From an uncultured Verrucomicrobiota bacterium (GTDB taxonomy: Bacteria; Verrucomicrobiota; Kiritimatiellia; RFP12; UBA1067): a stretch of DNA of 6,979 nt. The notes under the pieces are model-generated. The model was not told where the DNA came from. It saw only the letters and a list, made by a program, of their open reading frames with translations, and searched no databases. Made by a program: the position numbers and the translations under genes. The DNA is taken from contig CAMOXA010000078.1 of the NCBI GenBank assembly GCA_946628745.1, positions 1-6,979 on the forward strand, in the 5' to 3' direction. Below, piece by piece: positions 5,659-6,979 of this stretch; the first letter of the stretch is position 1, and the number at the start of each line of letters is the position of its first letter.

Positions 5659-6979
5659 ATGAAACGAATGGCGATTACGGCGGGCGCTGCGCTCGCGGCG
5701 GCAACGGCTTTTGCCGCGCTTGAAGAGATAGAGCTGAAAGACTGGAGACTCCAGGACGCGACAGTCGTCGAAGAGCAGGCCAGAAAGGAAGGGTGGTACA
5801 GGCAAAACTCGGCAAAGCAGCCGACGGAAGGCGAGAAACTGTCGCTGAACGGATTCGACCCGAAAGGATGGTACAAGGCGACTGTTCCGGGAACAGTGCT
5901 GACGACGCTTGTCGACAATGGCGTCTACCCCGAGCCGACATACGGCGAGAACAACCGCCCGGAGATCATACCGGAGACGCTAAACCAGAAGGACTGGTGG
6001 TACAGGACGAAAGTGCGCGTGCCGGACAGCTTCAAGGGCAAGACCGTCTGGCTCAATTTCGACGGAATCAACTACCATGCCGAGATATGGGTGAACGGAC
6101 GCATAACGGGGCGCATGACAGGCGCTTTCAAGCGGGCCTCGTTCGACCTCGCCAAAAGCGGCGACGCAAAGGCCGGCAAGGACATATCGATTGCAGTAAG
6201 GATTTCGCCCCAGCCCACCGCGGGCGTGCCGAGCGAACACACGATGGGCACGACAGGCGGGCCGTGCGGCGGCGTCGCGCGACTCGACGGGCCGGTGTTC
6301 GGGTGCTCGGTCGGCTGGGATTGGCTCAGCGGCGTTAGAGATCGCGAGGCCGGACTGTGGCGAAAGGTGACGCTGTCTGCGACAGGCGACGCGAAGCTTC
6401 TCGACGCGCAGGTCGTGACAGACTTGCCGAACAGGCCGAAACTGGACGTGGCGACCGTGAATGTGAACGTGCCGGTCAGGAATCTCGGCGAGAAGCCGGT
6501 CGAGGGCGCGGTCACGGTCGCCTTCGACGGCGTGAAGGTCGGGAAAAAGGTTTCGCTCGGCGGCTGGGAGACGAAAACGGTCGCGTTTTCGCCGGCTGAA
6601 TTCGCGGCGCTCGAAGTGAAGCGTCCGAAGGTGTGGTGGCCCAACGGACTCGGCGAGCCGGCGCTGCACGACATGACGATCACGCTCACGGCGGGCGGCG
6701 AGGCGAGCGATGAGAAAAAGCTCAGGTTCGGCATTCGAAAGTACGACTACTTCGCCGGCGGAAAGAGCGAGTTCGCGCTTGCCGTAAACGGAGTGAGAGT
6801 CTTCATGCGCGGCGGCAACTGGGGTCTCGACGAGATGCTCAAGCGCGTCAGGGCCGAGAGAATCGACGCGCAGGTGAGACTGCACCGCGAGGAGAACTTC
6901 AACATGATACGCGACTGGGGCGGAATGAGCCAGAGCGACGAACTCGCGGACGCGTGCGACAAGTACGGCATCATGCTGT
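5659..6979 (+). CDS. Secreted GH2-family glycosidase, exo-beta-glucosaminidase/beta-mannosidase-like, 5' part
   Basis: The frame is open from ATG 5659 to the right edge, giving 440 visible residues. A signal peptide occupies residues 1-19, with cleavage likely after AFA. The N-terminal galactose-binding-like GH2 domain runs about 65-240 (KDWWYRTKVRVP, WLNFDGINYHAEIWVNG, then GWDWLSGVRDREAGLW). An immunoglobulin-like domain follows (about 245-355, with KVWWPNGLGEP). The TIM barrel begins at about 375: NGVRVFMRGGNWG, then NFNMIRDWGG. The GWDW...DR..GLW and RGGNWG patterns are those of the exo-beta-D-glucosaminidase and beta-mannosidase branch of GH2, not of LacZ. The catalytic glutamates would lie beyond the window, so activity cannot be confirmed. 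AAAGGAG at 5646-5652 lies 6 nt before ATG. The gene begins 28 nt after the GH43-like gene, so the two probably form one operon and act on the same glycan. Confidence 0.88.
   Translation, partial: MKRMAITAGAALAAATAFAALEEIELKDWRLQDATVVEEQARKEGWYRQNSAKQPTEGEKLSLNGFDPKGWYKATVPGTVLTTLVDNGVYPEPTYGENNRPEIIPETLNQKDWWYRTKVRVPDSFKGKTVWLNFDGINYHAEIWVNGRITGRMTGAFKRASFDLAKSGDAKAGKDISIAVRISPQPTAGVPSEHTMGTTGGPCGGVARLDGPVFGCSVGWDWLSGVRDREAGLWRKVTLSATGDAKLLDAQVVTDLPNRPKLDVATVNVNVPVRNLGEKPVEGAVTVAFDGVKVGKKVSLGGWETKTVAFSPAEFAALEVKRPKVWWPNGLGEPALHDMTITLTAGGEASDEKKLRFGIRKYDYFAGGKSEFALAVNGVRVFMRGGNWGLDEMLKRVRAERIDAQVRLHREENFNMIRDWGGMSQSDELADACDKYGIML

Overview
The window reads as one bacterial chromosomal segment with all five genes on the + strand. 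From left to right they are: the 3' part of an ATP-binding, helix-turn-helix regulator-like gene (to 983); tatA (1078-1296); a short uvrC (1318-2793); a large secreted GH43-type glycosidase with several accessory domains (2895-5630); and the 5' part of a secreted GH2 glycosidase (from 5659, running off the right edge). No gap between genes exceeds about 110 bases. I see no tRNA, rRNA, CRISPR array, insertion sequence or convincing intrinsic terminator.

Organism: the four genes from 1078 onward are GC-rich, use good Shine-Dalgarno sites (AAGGAG type), and combine a Tat component with large exported, discoidin-bearing glycosidases and no SusC/SusD-like genes in view. I infer a glycan-degrading member of the PVC group (Kiritimatiellota, Lentisphaerota or Verrucomicrobiota type), but this rests on general character and not on a marker alignment. 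The first gene is visibly less GC-rich and looks like accessory DNA.

Layout and logic: the left gene resembles the widespread AlbA_2/HATPase_c_4 family of putative regulators. Its reading frame is open to the window edge, so the ATG at 54 is internal. Two in-frame arrays of six 12-bp units lie either side of its first C-terminal winged-helix domain. A sigma70-like promoter (1016-1044) then drives a probable two-gene tatA-uvrC unit. UvrC starts at TTG and is about 120 residues shorter than usual. The missing part lies between the UVR segment and the RNase H-like nuclease, while the nuclease residues and the Fe-S cysteines remain.

A second promoter (TATAAT at 2852-2857) precedes the two glycosidase genes, which are 28 nt apart and each have a signal peptide. 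It has no recognisable -35, but carries a perfect 15-bp palindrome centred near -40, which suggests an activator-dependent glycan-utilisation operon. The GH43-like enzyme (propeller, discoidin, fibronectin III, CBM6-like) and the GH2 enzyme (exo-glucosaminidase/beta-mannosidase-like) would act together on an exported or extracellular polysaccharide. I did not find a clearly new type of system. The most notable observations are the compact UvrC, the paired 12-bp arrays and the putative operator.
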